A stretch of DNA of 64,000 nt from Stenotrophomonas raiganjensis (SeqCode) (GCF_030658505.1 NZ_JAUTXR010000180.1:186001-250000), one strand, 5' to 3'; shown: positions 17,068 to 28,257, numbered from the stretch's first letter. The notes: a model not told the origin generated them from the sequence alone. Program-made: numbers and translations.

Positions 17068-18111
17068 TCACGGGTGCGGTCGGACCATGCCGGCCACGCC
17101 GACCTTGGCGGCGACCTGCGCCTTCAGCTGCTCGGCATCGGCGCGGTTGGCCACCGGCCCGACGCGGACGCGATGCAGGGTGCCCTTTTCGGTGCGCACC
17201 TGCTCGACGAAAGCGCTGAAGCCTGCGGCACGGACCTTGTCGCGCAGGGCATTGGCATCATTGGCCTGGCCGAACGCACCCAGCTGCACGGCAAAGCCGA
17301 CGCCACTGGCCGCCGGTGCGGCGGGCGTGGCCGGGGCCGTGGCCGGCTTGCTGGCCGTGGTGTCCGGCTTCGGCTCAGGCTTCGGTGCCTCGGGCTTCGG
17401 CGCGGGCTTCGGCGTTTCCGGCTTGGCGGCCGGGGGGGTGGGGGCGGCAGGCGTGCTTGGCGGCAGGCTTTCGCTGCGAACGGGATTGCCAGTGGCCGAC
17501 GGCGCGGCGACCGCGGCCGGGGTGCTGGCACTCGGTGCAGCCGCGGCCGGCGTGGTGGCAACGGCGGCATTGTTGCCGGCTGGTGCATCCAGGGCGATGA
17601 CTTCCGCCTTCACGTCGGCACGGATCTTCACCGCCTGCAGCCGGGCGGCTTCGGCCTGGGCGCGGTCGGCGTACGGTCCAACGCGCACGCGCCAAGCCTG
17701 GCGGCCATTGATGGTGGCCGTTTCGGCGAAGCCCGGCAGCTGCGAGCGCTTCAGGTAGGCGATCACCGCGTCGGCATCGGCCTTGCTGCCGTAAGCACCA
17801 AAGGTCACCGCATAGTTGCCGGCGGCAACCGCCGGCGAGGTATCGACGGTCGGCGGCGTGGCCGGCGCGGCGGCCTCCTGCACCGGCTTGGCCTGTCCGG
17901 TCTGCAGACCGGTGGCACCGCCCGCCGGAGCCACCAGGGGCAGCTCACGGGTTTCGAACTGGCCATCGGCCGGCGCATCCGGTGCCGCGATCGGCACATT
18001 GGCGACACCGCTGTCCGGTGCGGGTCCCTTGACCAGCATCGGCAGGAAGATCACGGCCAGTGCCACCAGCACGATGGCACCAATCAGACGCTGTTTCAGA
18101 GGCGTATCCAC
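17068..18111 (-). CDS. DedD-like protein with two SPOR domains
   Basis: A 347-residue membrane protein. One transmembrane helix near residues 9-27 (RLIGAIVLVALAVIFLPML) opens the sequence exactly as in DedD. Two SPOR repeats follow: about 98-165 (YAVTFGAYGSKADADAVIAYL) and about 270-340 (FAVQLGAFGQANDANALRDKV), joined by a 100-residue Pro/Ala/Lys linker. SPOR domains bind glycan strands lacking stem peptides at the division septum. E. coli DedD has one SPOR domain; the duplication here is notable. It lies between folC and cvpA as dedD does in E. coli. Confidence 0.9.
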   Translation of the reverse strand: MDTPLKQRLIGAIVLVALAVIFLPMLVKGPAPDSGVANVPIAAPDAPADGQFETRELPLVAPAGGATGLQTGQAKPVQEAAAPATPPTVDTSPAVAAGNYAVTFGAYGSKADADAVIAYLKRSQLPGFAETATINGRQAWRVRVGPYADRAQAEAARLQAVKIRADVKAEVIALDAPAGNNAAVATTPAAAAPSASTPAAVAAPSATGNPVRSESLPPSTPAAPTPPAAKPETPKPAPKPEAPKPEPKPDTTASKPATAPATPAAPAASGVGFAVQLGAFGQANDANALRDKVRAAGFSAFVEQVRTEKGTLHRVRVGPVANRADAEQLKAQVAAKVGVAGMVRPHP

Positions 18112-18192
18112 GTGAGGCAGGCAACTGTCCGGAGAGTGCCATCGATTATACGGGTGCCGGACCGGCCGGCGTCGGCATTGGCTGAACGCGGA

Positions 18193-19464
18193 TCAGGCGT
18201 CGCTCTGCAGCCATTGCAGGGCGGCGGCGGCGGTATGGAAGGAGCCGAACACCAGCACGCGATCCCCACGCTCGGCCTGCGCCAGCACCTGCGCCAGCGC
18301 CCGTTCGACGCTGTCGGCCTGCTGTGCGTTGGCGGCAGCCGTATCTGCCAGGCGCGCCCGCAACTGCGCCGCACTCTGACCGCGCGGGCCGTCCAGCCCG
18401 GCCAGGGTCCACTCGCCCACCACCTCCTGCAGTGCCTGCACCACGCCCACCGCGTCCTTGTCCTGCAACGCGGCGTACACCGCCAGGGTGCGGCCAGCCG
18501 AGACCTCGGCCTTCAACGCGCGCGCCAGCTGGCCGGCGGCCTGCGGATTGTGGCCTACGTCCACGCGGATCTGCACGCCGTCGCGCTCGAATGCCTGCAG
18601 CCGGCCGGAAATGCGTGCCGCTGCGACACCGGCGGCCCACGCCGCGCGCGGCACCGGCTTGTCCAGCGCGCGCAACGCGGCGATGGCGGCACCCGCATTG
18701 GCCAGCTGGATCGGGCCGGCCAGCGCCGGGGTCGGCAGTTCCATGCGCAGGCCGACATCGCGCCAGCGCCAGCGCTGGGCATCGATCGGCTCGTAGAAAT
18801 AATCGCTGCCGCCACGGATCGCGTTGGCGCCGACCAGGTAGGCACGGCGCAGCACGCTCGACGGTGGATCGGTCTCGCCCAGGATCACCGGCTTCCAGCC
18901 GCGGATGATGCCGGCCTTCTCGGTCCCGATCGCCTCGCGGTCCTCGCCCAGCCACTCGGCATGGTCGATGTCCACCGTGGTGATCACCGCCACGTCGGCG
19001 TCGATGATGTTGACCGCATCCAGGCGACCGCCCAGGCCCACTTCCAGCACCGCCAGGTCCAGTCCGGCGTCGGCGAACAGCTGCAGCGCAGCCAGCGTGC
19101 CGTACTCGAAATAGGTCAGCGTGGTCTCGCCGCGCGCCGCCTCGATGGCATTGAACGCAGCCACCAGCGCAGCATCGTCCACGTCCTGGCCGTCGATGCG
19201 CACGCGCTCGTTGTAGCGCAGCAGGTGCGGCGAGGTATAAGCACCGACCTTCCAGCCGGCGGCGCGCGCGATGGCCTCGATGAAGGCCACGGTGGAGCCC
19301 TTGCCGTTGGTGCCACCGACCACGATGGTGCGCTTGGCCGGCGCGCCCAGTCCCATCGCCGTGGCCACGGCGCGCACGCGCTCCAGGCCCATGTCGATGC
19401 TCGCCGGGTGCTGGCGTTCAATGTAGTCCAGCCAGTCGGCCAGGGTGGTCGGGGTGTTCGTCAC
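18193..19464 (-). CDS. folC: Folylpolyglutamate/dihydrofolate synthase
   Basis: A 423-residue cytoplasmic Mur-ligase-like enzyme that adds glutamate to dihydropteroate and to folates, using ATP. The P-loop is VVGGTNGKGSTVAF near residue 46, followed by GAYTSPHLLRYNERVRI. The Mg-binding EVGLGGRLDAVN and the C-terminal DVGHNPQAAGQLARAL are typical. Length equals E. coli FolC (422). GTG start. The folC-dedD-cvpA-purF order is conserved with E. coli. Confidence 0.96.
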   Translation of the reverse strand: MTNTPTTLADWLDYIERQHPASIDMGLERVRAVATAMGLGAPAKRTIVVGGTNGKGSTVAFIEAIARAAGWKVGAYTSPHLLRYNERVRIDGQDVDDAALVAAFNAIEAARGETTLTYFEYGTLAALQLFADAGLDLAVLEVGLGGRLDAVNIIDADVAVITTVDIDHAEWLGEDREAIGTEKAGIIRGWKPVILGETDPPSSVLRRAYLVGANAIRGGSDYFYEPIDAQRWRWRDVGLRMELPTPALAGPIQLANAGAAIAALRALDKPVPRAAWAAGVAAARISGRLQAFERDGVQIRVDVGHNPQAAGQLARALKAEVSAGRTLAVYAALQDKDAVGVVQALQEVVGEWTLAGLDGPRGQSAAQLRARLADTAAANAQQADSVERALAQVLAQAERGDRVLVFGSFHTAAAALQWLQSDA

Positions 19465-19505
19465 GGCAGCGGTTCCAGCAGGAGCAGTTGATGCGAGGGG
19501 ATGGA

Positions 19506-20150
19506 TCAGAGAGCGCGGTGCTTGGCTTCGCCGAAGAACGGCGTGTGGTGGGCGCAGTCGTTCAGGCGCACCACCTCCAGGTTGTCCAGGTCGGGGCCTT
19601 CAAGCAGGTTGAGCGTGGTCGGTGCCTGGCGGAAGGTCCACAGGCGCGAAATCGGCAGGCCCAGCACCTTGCACAGAATCACGCGGTTGACCGCATCGTG
19701 CGCAACCACCAGCAGGGTGTCGTGCTCGCCGAGACCTTCGGTGGCGCGGGCCAGACCACGCCAGCTGCGCTCCAGCACCAGGCGCAGCGATTCGCCACCG
19801 GGCATCAGCACGGTATCGGGTTCCTCGCGCCAGGCCTGCAGGCGCGACGGATCCTTTTCGTTGATTTCGCTGGCCAGCAGGCCTTCCCACTCACCGTGGG
19901 CGATTTCCTGCAGCTCCGGCTCGGTCAGCAGCATGTCGGCACGGGCGGCGCCGAGCGCCAGCTGCGCGGTGCGCTGCGCGCGCGACAGCGGCGAGGCGAC
20001 GGCACGGGTGATGTCCACCGAGGCCAGGCGGGCACCCAGTGCCTGGGCCTGGGCTTCACCGATCGGCGAGAGCGGAATATCGATCTGGCCCTGGTAGCGG
20101 CCTTCGGCGTTCCACGGCGTTTCGCCGTGACGGGCAAGCAGGATGCGCAT
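19506..20150 (-). CDS. Histidine phosphatase (phosphoglycerate mutase-like)
   Basis: A 214-residue protein with the phospho-His motif LARHGETPWN (His at about 8), PLSPIGEAQAQALG, SPLSRAQRTAQ, the acid ELQEIAHGEWEG and the second His in VVAHDAVNR. The pattern fits alpha-ribazole phosphatase or broad-range phosphatases of the dPGM branch; no cobalamin genes are nearby, so substrate is left open. It ends 41 nt before folC and may be first in that operon. Confidence 0.88.
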   Translation of the reverse strand: MRILLARHGETPWNAEGRYQGQIDIPLSPIGEAQAQALGARLASVDITRAVASPLSRAQRTAQLALGAARADMLLTEPELQEIAHGEWEGLLASEINEKDPSRLQAWREEPDTVLMPGGESLRLVLERSWRGLARATEGLGEHDTLLVVAHDAVNRVILCKVLGLPISRLWTFRQAPTTLNLLEGPDLDNLEVVRLNDCAHHTPFFGEAKHRAL

Positions 20151-20259
20151 GCGTGCAAGAGGTCCTGGGGGGAGGAGGTTTCCGCATTTCGTTCACATTC
20201 TGTGAAGTACGCGGAACAGGGATGATACCTGTTCGGCGCACCCGGCCGGGCCGGGCATG

Positions 20260-20290
20260 AAAAAACCCCGCGACATGGGTCGCGGGGTTT
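20260..20290 (-). terminator. Rho-independent terminator of the S46 gene
   Basis: On the minus strand AAACCCCGCGAC-CCAT-GTCGCGGGG is followed by six T residues. It lies about 80 nt after the S46 peptidase stop, between that gene and the promoter of the histidine phosphatase. Confidence 0.85.
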
Positions 20291-20310
20291 CGGGGTTTCC
20301 TGGCTCTTCC

Positions 20311-20333
20311 CGCCGAGCATGGCTCGGCGCTAC
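20311..20333 (-). repeat. Single SMAG/REP palindrome
   Basis: On the minus strand GTAG is followed by CGCCGAGC-CAT-GCTCGGCG, the GTAG-tailed palindrome typical of Stenotrophomonas SMAG repeats. It lies downstream of the S46 peptidase gene, just before its terminator. Confidence 0.8.
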
Positions 20334-20369
20334 AACCGGCGGTCCCCGCTCGCGCGGGGACGGCGGATC

Positions 20370-22535
<2,166 letters not shown>

Positions 22536-22665
22536 GGAGCGGCCCCTGGTAGTGGAACCCTCGATTGTAGCCCGCCGCCCTGCCCCGGCCCGAACCCCGG
22601 AAGTCATGGGCCTGCTTCTTGCTCTGCCACGCGCACGTCGGTCGCGCACACGGAAATCGTCCAGA

Positions 22666-22745
22666 GGGGGCGTGGTCACCCTGGACGGGACCGTTGGCGC
22701 CATGGATGGGCTTTTGCGTGTCCCGGCCAGGGTGACCACGCCCCC
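22666..22745. repeat. Long hairpin, divergent composite-repeat member
   Basis: A perfect 19-bp inverted repeat (GGGGGCGTGGTCACCCTGG at 22666-22684 with its complement at 22727-22745) encloses 42 bp. Read on the minus strand, the core has ACGCAAAAGCCCATCCATGG, resembling ACGCCGTAAACCCGTCCATGG in copy B. The hexamer tract and the outer GCAGGGC hairpin are missing. It lies in the 376-bp gap between the divergent S46 and tdh starts; nothing else is seen there except the tdh -10. Confidence 0.6.
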
Positions 22746-22860
22746 TTTCCCGGATCAGGGAGGCGCCGCTGTTCCCAGTACGTTCGAAACGCCCGCCGGC
22801 GCACGCCTTTCGTTCCGCCACTGCACCCGCAGCGCAACATGGGAAATCCGCGCGGGCCTC

Positions 22861-22866
22861 TATAAT
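22861..22866 (+). promoter_or_regulatory. Consensus -10 of tdh
   Basis: A perfect TATAAT lies 51 nt before the chosen tdh start. At 17-bp spacing the -35 would be CATGGG, which is poor, so an activator or extended contacts may be needed. Confidence 0.55.
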
Positions 22867-22911
22867 CCGCGGTTTCCCCCTGATGAGTTCCACCCGATGG
22901 CGCAGCAAACG

Positions 22912-23934
22912 ATGAAAGCCCTGGTCAAGCGCGAAGCGGCCAAGGGCATCTGGCTGGAAGAAGTTCCGGTGCCGACCCCGGGCCCGAACGAGGTCCTGAT
23001 CAAGCTGGAAAAGACCGCGATCTGCGGTACCGACCTGCACATCTACCTGTGGGACGAGTGGAGCCAGCGCACCATCAAGCCGGGCCTGACCATCGGCCAC
23101 GAGTTCGTCGGCCGCATCGCCGCGCTCGGCTCGGCGGTGACCGGCTATGAAATCGGCCAGCGCGTCTCGGCTGAAGGTCATATCGTCTGCGGCCACTGCC
23201 GCAACTGCCGTGGTGGTCGCCCGCACCTGTGCCCGAACACCGTCGGCATCGGCGTCAACGTCAACGGCGCGTTCGCCGAGTACATGGTCATGCCGGCCAG
23301 CAACCTGTGGCCGATCCCGGACCAGATCCCGTCGGAGCTGGCCGCGTTCTTCGACCCCTACGGCAACGCCGCACACTGCGCGCTGGAATTCGACGTGATC
23401 GGCGAGGACGTGCTGATCACCGGTGCCGGCCCGATCGGCATCATCGCCGCTGGCATCTGCAAGCACATCGGCGCGCGCAACGTGGTGGTGACCGACGTCA
23501 ACGACTTCCGCCTGAAGCTGGCCGCCGACATGGGCGCGACCCGCGTGGTCAACGTCGCCAACCAGTCGCTGAAGGACGTGATGAAGGAACTGCACATGGA
23601 GGGCTTCGATGTGGGCCTGGAAATGAGCGGCAACCCGCGTGCGTTCAACGACATGCTCGATTGCATGTACCACGGCGGCAAGATCGCCATGCTCGGCATC
23701 ATGCCCAAGGGCGCCGGCTGCGACTGGGACAAGATCATCTTCAAGGGCCTGACCGTGCAGGGCATCTACGGCCGCAAGATGTACGAGACCTGGTACAAGA
23801 TGACCCAGCTGGTGCTGTCCGGCTTCCCGCTCGGCAAGGTGATGACCCACCAGCTGCCGATCGACGACTTCCAGAAGGGCTTCGACCTGATGGAAGAAGG
23901 CAAGGCCGGCAAGGTCGTGCTGAGCTGGAACTGA
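22912..23934 (+). CDS. tdh: L-threonine 3-dehydrogenase
   Basis: A 340-residue cytoplasmic zinc alcohol dehydrogenase that oxidises L-threonine to 2-amino-3-oxobutyrate with NAD. Visible features: catalytic zinc ligands in AICGTDLH and GHEFVG, the structural zinc site [15 protein letters not shown], and the NAD-binding [11 protein letters not shown] near residue 170. The ATG at 22912 gives the family length (E. coli 341) and the usual [12 protein letters not shown] start; an in-frame ATG at 22897 is possible. Kbl, the next enzyme, lies 1 kb downstream on the same strand, but a porin gene on the other strand separates them. Confidence 0.96.
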   Translation: MKALVKREAAKGIWLEEVPVPTPGPNEVLIKLEKTAICGTDLHIYLWDEWSQRTIKPGLTIGHEFVGRIAALGSAVTGYEIGQRVSAEGHIVCGHCRNCRGGRPHLCPNTVGIGVNVNGAFAEYMVMPASNLWPIPDQIPSELAAFFDPYGNAAHCALEFDVIGEDVLITGAGPIGIIAAGICKHIGARNVVVTDVNDFRLKLAADMGATRVVNVANQSLKDVMKELHMEGFDVGLEMSGNPRAFNDMLDCMYHGGKIAMLGIMPKGAGCDWDKIIFKGLTVQGIYGRKMYETWYKMTQLVLSGFPLGKVMTHQLPIDDFQKGFDLMEEGKAGKVVLSWN

Positions 23935-23991
23935 TCCTCAGTTCCACGCGCGAATGGTGGCTACCGAGCTTGCTCGGTACACCTTGAAACT

Positions 23992-24020
23992 GAAAAAGGC
24001 GCCCGATGGGCGCCTTTTTC
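23992..24020. terminator. Bidirectional terminator
   Basis: GAAAAAGGCGCCC-GAT-GGGCGCCTTTTTC: a short GC stem with A and T runs outside, between the convergent tdh and TorF-type porin genes. It would work on both strands. Confidence 0.9.
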
Positions 24021-24062
24021 GTAAAGCGTGCCAGGCAAGCCTGGCACCTGCCGAAGCACGGG

Positions 24063-24755
24063 TTACTTGCCGATCGCCACGGTCAGCAGCACGCGGCTGT
24101 GCGCCAGCTTGCCCGAGTTCTCGCGGCCGTTGCTGTCGGTGCCGTAGTAGCCCAGGCCGACGTTGAACAGGCCGAACTGGCGGCTGACGCCGACGTTCCA
24201 GTCGGTGTAGTCCTTGGCCAGGCCCTTCTCGAAGCTGCTGCGGCCGACATTGGCGCTCAGCGTGAAGTCCTGCGGCAGGCCCCACTGGCCGCCGACACCG
24301 TAGTACCAGCCGTCGGTGCCACTGTTCCACTGGTCGTTGGTGTAGGCCACGGTCAGCTTGTAGGTCTCGTCCAGCGTGGTGGTGGTGACCAGCTCGTTGT
24401 AGTTCTGGTGGCTGGCACCGATGTAGGTGTAGCGGTTCAGCAGCACATCGAAATTGACGCGCGGGGTGACGTCCACGCCGTAGCCGATCTGGTAGTCGAC
24501 CTCGGTGTTCGGATCACCCGGGCCGAAGTCCACGCCCGAACCCCAGACGCCGGCGTACAGGCCAACCGACGAGGTGTAGGTGAAGCCCGCCTGCAGGGTC
24601 GGCTTCTCGTCGGTCTGCGACACGCCACGGAACAGGTAGTCCGACACGGCGGTGACGTTCCAGCTGTAGGGCGATTCGTTGTCCTGGGCGCTGGCGGCGA
24701 ACGGCGCGAGGGTCAGGGCGGCGGCAATGGCGAGGCAGGCACGGGCGTGCTTCAT
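24063..24755 (-). CDS. TorF family putative porin (copy 1)
   Basis: A 230-residue outer-membrane beta-barrel protein. The signal peptide is residues 1-23 (MKHARACLAI to ASAQ). The N-terminal VTAVSDYLFRGVSQTDEKPTLQAGF is the hallmark of this porin-like family (TIGR02001). Amphipathic strands with aromatic girdle residues follow. No substrate is known. The ATG at 24755 follows GGAGAC and gives a proper signal peptide; the longer ORF start at 24824 does not. A paralogue lies at 60168-60866. Confidence 0.85.
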   Translation of the reverse strand: MKHARACLAIAAALTLAPFAASAQDNESPYSWNVTAVSDYLFRGVSQTDEKPTLQAGFTYTSSVGLYAGVWGSGVDFGPGDPNTEVDYQIGYGVDVTPRVNFDVLLNRYTYIGASHQNYNELVTTTTLDETYKLTVAYTNDQWNSGTDGWYYGVGGQWGLPQDFTLSANVGRSSFEKGLAKDYTDWNVGVSRQFGLFNVGLGYYGTDSNGRENSGKLAHSRVLLTVAIGK

Positions 24756-24953
24756 GGGCGTCTCCGAGGGTGGCGGGGGCGGGAAGGGGGAGCGGGCAAC
24801 CGGCGCCAGACAGGCACGGTTCACGAATTTTTAACCCGTTTGCTATTGCGATGCAACATGTGCCGCCCGTGGCGGTGCCCTGCCCGGCCCGGTCGTTGAG
24901 CGTCGTTGCCCGGTAGAATCAGCGGTTTCCCCGTGCTGAGCCGTGCCCACGCC

Positions 24954-26162
24954 ATGACCGACGCCTCCTCCGCCCTGACCCGCCACTACGCCGAGGAACT
25001 GGACGCCATCCGCGCCCAAGGCCTGTTCAAGTCCGAGCGGATCATCACCAGCCCGCAGTCTGCGGAGATCACTCTCGACGATGGCCGCAAGGTGCTGAAC
25101 TTCTGCGCCAACAACTACCTGGGCCTGGCCGATCACCCGGACCTGATCCAGGCCGCCAAGGATGCGCTGGATACCCACGGCTTCGGCATGGCCTCGGTGC
25201 GCTTCATCTGCGGCACCCAGGACCTGCACAAGCAGCTGGAGAAGCAGATCGCCGACTTCTTCGGCAAGCAGGACACCATCCTGTACGCCGCCTGCTTCGA
25301 CGCCAACGGCGGCCTGTTCGAGCCGCTGCTCGGCGAGAACGACGCAATCATTTCCGACGCGCTGAACCATGCCTCGATCATCGATGGCGTGCGCCTGTGC
25401 AAGGCCAAGCGCTTCCGCTACGCCAACTGCGACATGGCCGATCTGGAAGCGCAGCTGCAGGCCGCCGATGCCGCCGGCTGCAAAACCAAGCTGATCACCA
25501 CCGACGGCGTGTTCTCGATGGACGGCTTCATCGCGCCGCTGGACGAGATCACCGCGCTGGCGAAGAAGTACAACGCGCTGGTGCACATCGATGAGTGCCA
25601 TGCCACCGGCTTCCTCGGTGCCACGGGCCGCGGCTCGGCCGAAGTGAAGGGCGTGCTGGAGAAGATCGACATCATCACCGGCACCCTGGGCAAGGCCATG
25701 GGCGGTGCGCTGGGCGGCTTCACCTGCGCCAGCGCCGAGGTGATCGAACTGCTGCGCCAGCGTTCGCGCCCGTACCTGTTCTCCAACTCGCTGCCACCGC
25801 ACGTGGTCGCCGCCGGCATCAAGGCATTCGAGATGCTGGCCGCCGCCGATGACCTGCGCGACACCCTGGTGGAGAACACCCGCCACTTCCGCGAAAAGAT
25901 GGTCGCCGCCGGCTTCGACGTGAAGCCCGGCGTGCATCCGATCAGCCCGGTGATGCTGTACGACGCACCGCTGGCGCAGAAGTTCGCCGAGCGCCTGCTG
26001 GAAGAAGGCATCTACGCGATCGGCTTCTTCTTCCCGGTGGTGCCCAAGGGCCAGGCCCGCATCCGCACCCAGATCAGCGCCGCGCATACCCGCGAACAGC
26101 TGGACCGCGCGATCGATGCGTTCACCCGCATCGGTGTCGAGCTGGGCGTGATCAAGGGCTGA
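24954..26162 (+). CDS. kbl: Glycine C-acetyltransferase (2-amino-3-ketobutyrate CoA ligase)
   Basis: A 402-residue PLP enzyme of the alpha-oxoamine synthase family that cleaves the Tdh product with CoA into glycine and acetyl-CoA. The PLP lysine is in [14 protein letters not shown] near residue 247; [12 protein letters not shown] and [10 protein letters not shown] are characteristic. Length agrees with E. coli Kbl (398). A TAGAAT -10 lies at 24913. With tdh it completes threonine-to-glycine catabolism. Confidence 0.96.
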   Translation: MTDASSALTRHYAEELDAIRAQGLFKSERIITSPQSAEITLDDGRKVLNFCANNYLGLADHPDLIQAAKDALDTHGFGMASVRFICGTQDLHKQLEKQIADFFGKQDTILYAACFDANGGLFEPLLGENDAIISDALNHASIIDGVRLCKAKRFRYANCDMADLEAQLQAADAAGCKTKLITTDGVFSMDGFIAPLDEITALAKKYNALVHIDECHATGFLGATGRGSAEVKGVLEKIDIITGTLGKAMGGALGGFTCASAEVIELLRQRSRPYLFSNSLPPHVVAAGIKAFEMLAAADDLRDTLVENTRHFREKMVAAGFDVKPGVHPISPVMLYDAPLAQKFAERLLEEGIYAIGFFFPVVPKGQARIRTQISAAHTREQLDRAIDAFTRIGVELGVIKG

Positions 26163-26187
26163 TCGCCCCGGGGTCGGATCCCCACGG

Positions 26188-26259
26188 GTAGCGCCGGGCC
26201 ATGCCCGGCGGTTTCCCGATAGCCGTGCTATGCGCTCGCCGGGCACGGCCCGGCGCTAC
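26188..26259. repeat. REPIN (paired SMAG repeats)
   Basis: GTAG plus CGCCGGGC-CAT-GCCCGGCG at 26188-26210 and the inverted copy CGCCGGGC-ACG-GCCCGGCG plus CTAC ending at 26259 form a 72-bp unit with tails outermost. This is the standard REPIN form. It lies between the convergent kbl and lipoprotein genes. Confidence 0.88.
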
Positions 26260-26280
26260 CGAAATGACGCGCGACGCGCG

Positions 26281-26616
26281 TCATTTCTTTTTCTTCTTGC
26301 CCTTCGGCTCGTCCTTGCTGGCCACCACCACCGGCTTGGCGGCAGCGTCCTGGCCATTGCCCTTGGCAACGCGGATGCCATTGGCCTTCATCCAGGCATC
26401 GAACTCGTCGGCAGTCATCTTCTTGTCGCCGTTGCTCATCAGGAAGCGGTAGCTGCCGCGACCGTCCAGCTCCGGGGTCTTCACTTCCACCACCGGGGTC
26501 TCGGCAGGGGTTTCCGCCTTGGCCACTTTCTTGTGGCCGCCGCATGCGGTCAGCAGCACCATCGGCAGCAGCAGGCCTGCACAGCGCAGGGTTTGATTGA
26601 GGGTCGGGTGGTACAT
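26281..26616 (-). CDS. Small lipoprotein with MTAxEFDAWMK motif
   Basis: A 111-residue predicted lipoprotein: hydrophobic signal LLLPMVLLTAC, with the lipidated Cys near residue 25. Its middle carries GDKKMTADEFDAWMKANGIRVAKG (given here for position, about residues 62-85; key residues MTAxEFDAWMK). The tail is Lys-rich. The same motif occurs in the exported protein at 27531-28046, with the pseudouridine synthase between. I do not recognise a function. Confidence 0.75.
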   Translation of the reverse strand: MYHPTLNQTLRCAGLLLPMVLLTACGGHKKVAKAETPAETPVVEVKTPELDGRGSYRFLMSNGDKKMTADEFDAWMKANGIRVAKGNGQDAAAKPVVVASKDEPKGKKKKK

Positions 26617-26700
26617 GGGCAGGCTCCGTTCGGGAAATTCAACACCAGGCGCCCCCTACGCCTGGAACGGTGGCCGGCAGCCGCCGGCCGCGGGCGATGA

Positions 26701-27510
26701 TCAGCCCGTTGCAGCGGCCCCCAGCCGCTGCAGGTCGCTGACCTCCAGCACCCGCCACTGTCCCTTGCCGAGATCGCCGAGCTGCAGCTCGGCGATCGCA
26801 ACCCGGACCAGGCGCAGCACCTGCAGGTCGAAGGCCGCCAAGAGGCGGCGGATATGGCGGTTGCGGCCCTCGTCGAGAACCACCTCCAGCCACGCGGTCT
26901 TGTCACCGCTGCGCAGCACGCGCACAGCCTGGGCAACGAGGAACTCGCCCTCGTCCTCCACACCCGCCTGCAGTGCCGCCAGCGTGGCGTCATCGGGCAG
27001 GCGATCGACCTGCACGTGATAGGTCTTGTCCGGGCCGGTCTGTGGATCGGTCAGGCCTGCCGCCCATTGCGGATCGTTGCTGAACAACAACAGCCCCTCG
27101 CTGGCCTTGTCCAACCGCCCGACCGGGGCGACCCACGGCAGGCCGGCACCATCAAAGCAGCGATAGACGGTGTCGCGGCCGCGCTCGTCCTGCGCGGTGG
27201 TCACCACGCCGCGCGGTTTGTTGAGCATCAGGTACAGGCGCTGCGGCGCGCCCATCGGCTGCCCGTCCACCTCGATCGGCGGCACCGGCTGCGCAATCGG
27301 AAACTCCGGGTCCCGCACGATGCGGCCAGAGACGCGCACGCGACCGTCGGCAATCCAGCGCGCGGCCTCGCTGCGCGAGCAGATGCCGGCCTTGGACAGC
27401 ACGCGCGCCAGGCCATGACGGACACCGGCGGCTGTGGCAGCGGGAATCGCACGCCCACGCGGTGCGTGGGAGCGGGCGGCGGGGGCGGCAGGTGGGCGGC
27501 GCGAGCGCAA
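26701..27510 (-). CDS. RsuA/RluB-family pseudouridine synthase with S4 domain
   Basis: A 269-residue rRNA-modifying enzyme. The S4 RNA-binding domain spans about residues 35-80 (LARVLSKAGICSRSEAARWI), and the catalytic motif GRLDKASEGLLLFSND near residue 128 carries the active Asp. The domain order fits RluE/RluF/RluB/RsuA; the target uridine cannot be told. The best start is TTG at 27510 preceded by GGGGAGCAGAGG, because no ATG or other good start precedes the S4 domain. It begins 20 nt after the neighbouring exported-protein gene, suggesting co-transcription. Confidence 0.85.
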   Translation of the reverse strand: MRSRRPPAAPAARSHAPRGRAIPAATAAGVRHGLARVLSKAGICSRSEAARWIADGRVRVSGRIVRDPEFPIAQPVPPIEVDGQPMGAPQRLYLMLNKPRGVVTTAQDERGRDTVYRCFDGAGLPWVAPVGRLDKASEGLLLFSNDPQWAAGLTDPQTGPDKTYHVQVDRLPDDATLAALQAGVEDEGEFLVAQAVRVLRSGDKTAWLEVVLDEGRNRHIRRLLAAFDLQVLRLVRVAIAELQLGDLGKGQWRVLEVSDLQRLGAAATG

Positions 27511-27530
27511 GCCTCTGCTCCCCGCGGCGC

Positions 27531-28046
27531 TTACTTCTTGTCGACCGGCTTGGTCTCAGCCGGTGCTTCGGCCGCAGCCGGGGTGGCGGCCGGGGCCGGA
27601 CGCGCCTTGACCACGCGCACGCCACGCGCCTTCATCCAGGCGTCGAACTCTTCGGCGGTCATGCGCTTGCCGTTCTGGCTCATGTCGAAGCGCCAGGGCG
27701 TGTTGTCGAATTCAGTCTGCGGCTTGTAGGCCGCCGGATCGTTCGGCTTCACCGCCGGGGCGCTCGGAATGGCCTTGGCGATGTTCTGGCAACCATCGAT
27801 GCGCAGGCGCTGCAGCACCTGGTCCAGCGACTGCGACGGATCGTAGTTGCTGCTCAGCACACCGGCCGGCATGCCCAGCTGGTTGCCACGGATGTACAGC
27901 TCGTCGGCCACCGGCGCGATGGTCGTGGCCGGCAATGGCAGCGGCGAGGCGCTGCTGTTGACCGAGCAATCGACCGCAGCGTGGGCGGCGGGAACCAGGG
28001 CCAGCGCCAGGACGGCGGCCGATGCAGAGCGCAGCATGAAGGGCAT
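27531..28046 (-). CDS. Exported protein with MTAxEFDAWMK motif
   Basis: About 171 residues, with a signal peptide ending PAAHAAVD. The C-terminal third has NGKRMTAEEFDAWMKARG, matching the lipoprotein at 26281, then a Pro/Ala/Lys tail. Two Cys (VDCSVN and DGCQNI) could form a disulfide. Start uncertain: ATG 28046 or 28037 both give signal peptides, and neither has a strong Shine-Dalgarno. Function not recognised. Confidence 0.7.
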   Translation of the reverse strand: MPFMLRSASAAVLALALVPAAHAAVDCSVNSSASPLPLPATTIAPVADELYIRGNQLGMPAGVLSSNYDPSQSLDQVLQRLRIDGCQNIAKAIPSAPAVKPNDPAAYKPQTEFDNTPWRFDMSQNGKRMTAEEFDAWMKARGVRVVKARPAPAATPAAAEAPAETKPVDKK

Positions 28047-28206
28047 CCAGGAAAGGAAGTGACGCGGCGAGTTTAGCAATGCCGCGACAGCTTTCAAGCG
28101 CCACTTTCAATGAATACGGCAACTCATTGGTTTTGCGGACAAAAAGCCGACGAACGGTTGCCTGCGTATCGGTAGATACCCGGTTTCCGGGCCGCAGAAA
28201 CAACAA

Positions 28207-28226
28207 GACCCGGCCGAAGCCGGGTC
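28207..28226 (-). terminator. Terminator of ompA
   Basis: On the minus strand GACCCGGC-TTCG-GCCGGGTC is followed by TTGTTGTTTC. It lies about 32 nt after the ompA stop. Confidence 0.8.
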
Positions 28227-28257
28227 CTGCTGTGTCCTACTGGCAGAGCGTCAGAAC

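Noticed and set aside
14781..19491. Long plus-strand open frames opposite purF-cvpA and folC (over 700 codons each)
   Set aside because: They are antisense to well-supported genes, have low-complexity His/Arg/Gln-rich translations and no recognisable domains; high GC content keeps such frames open.
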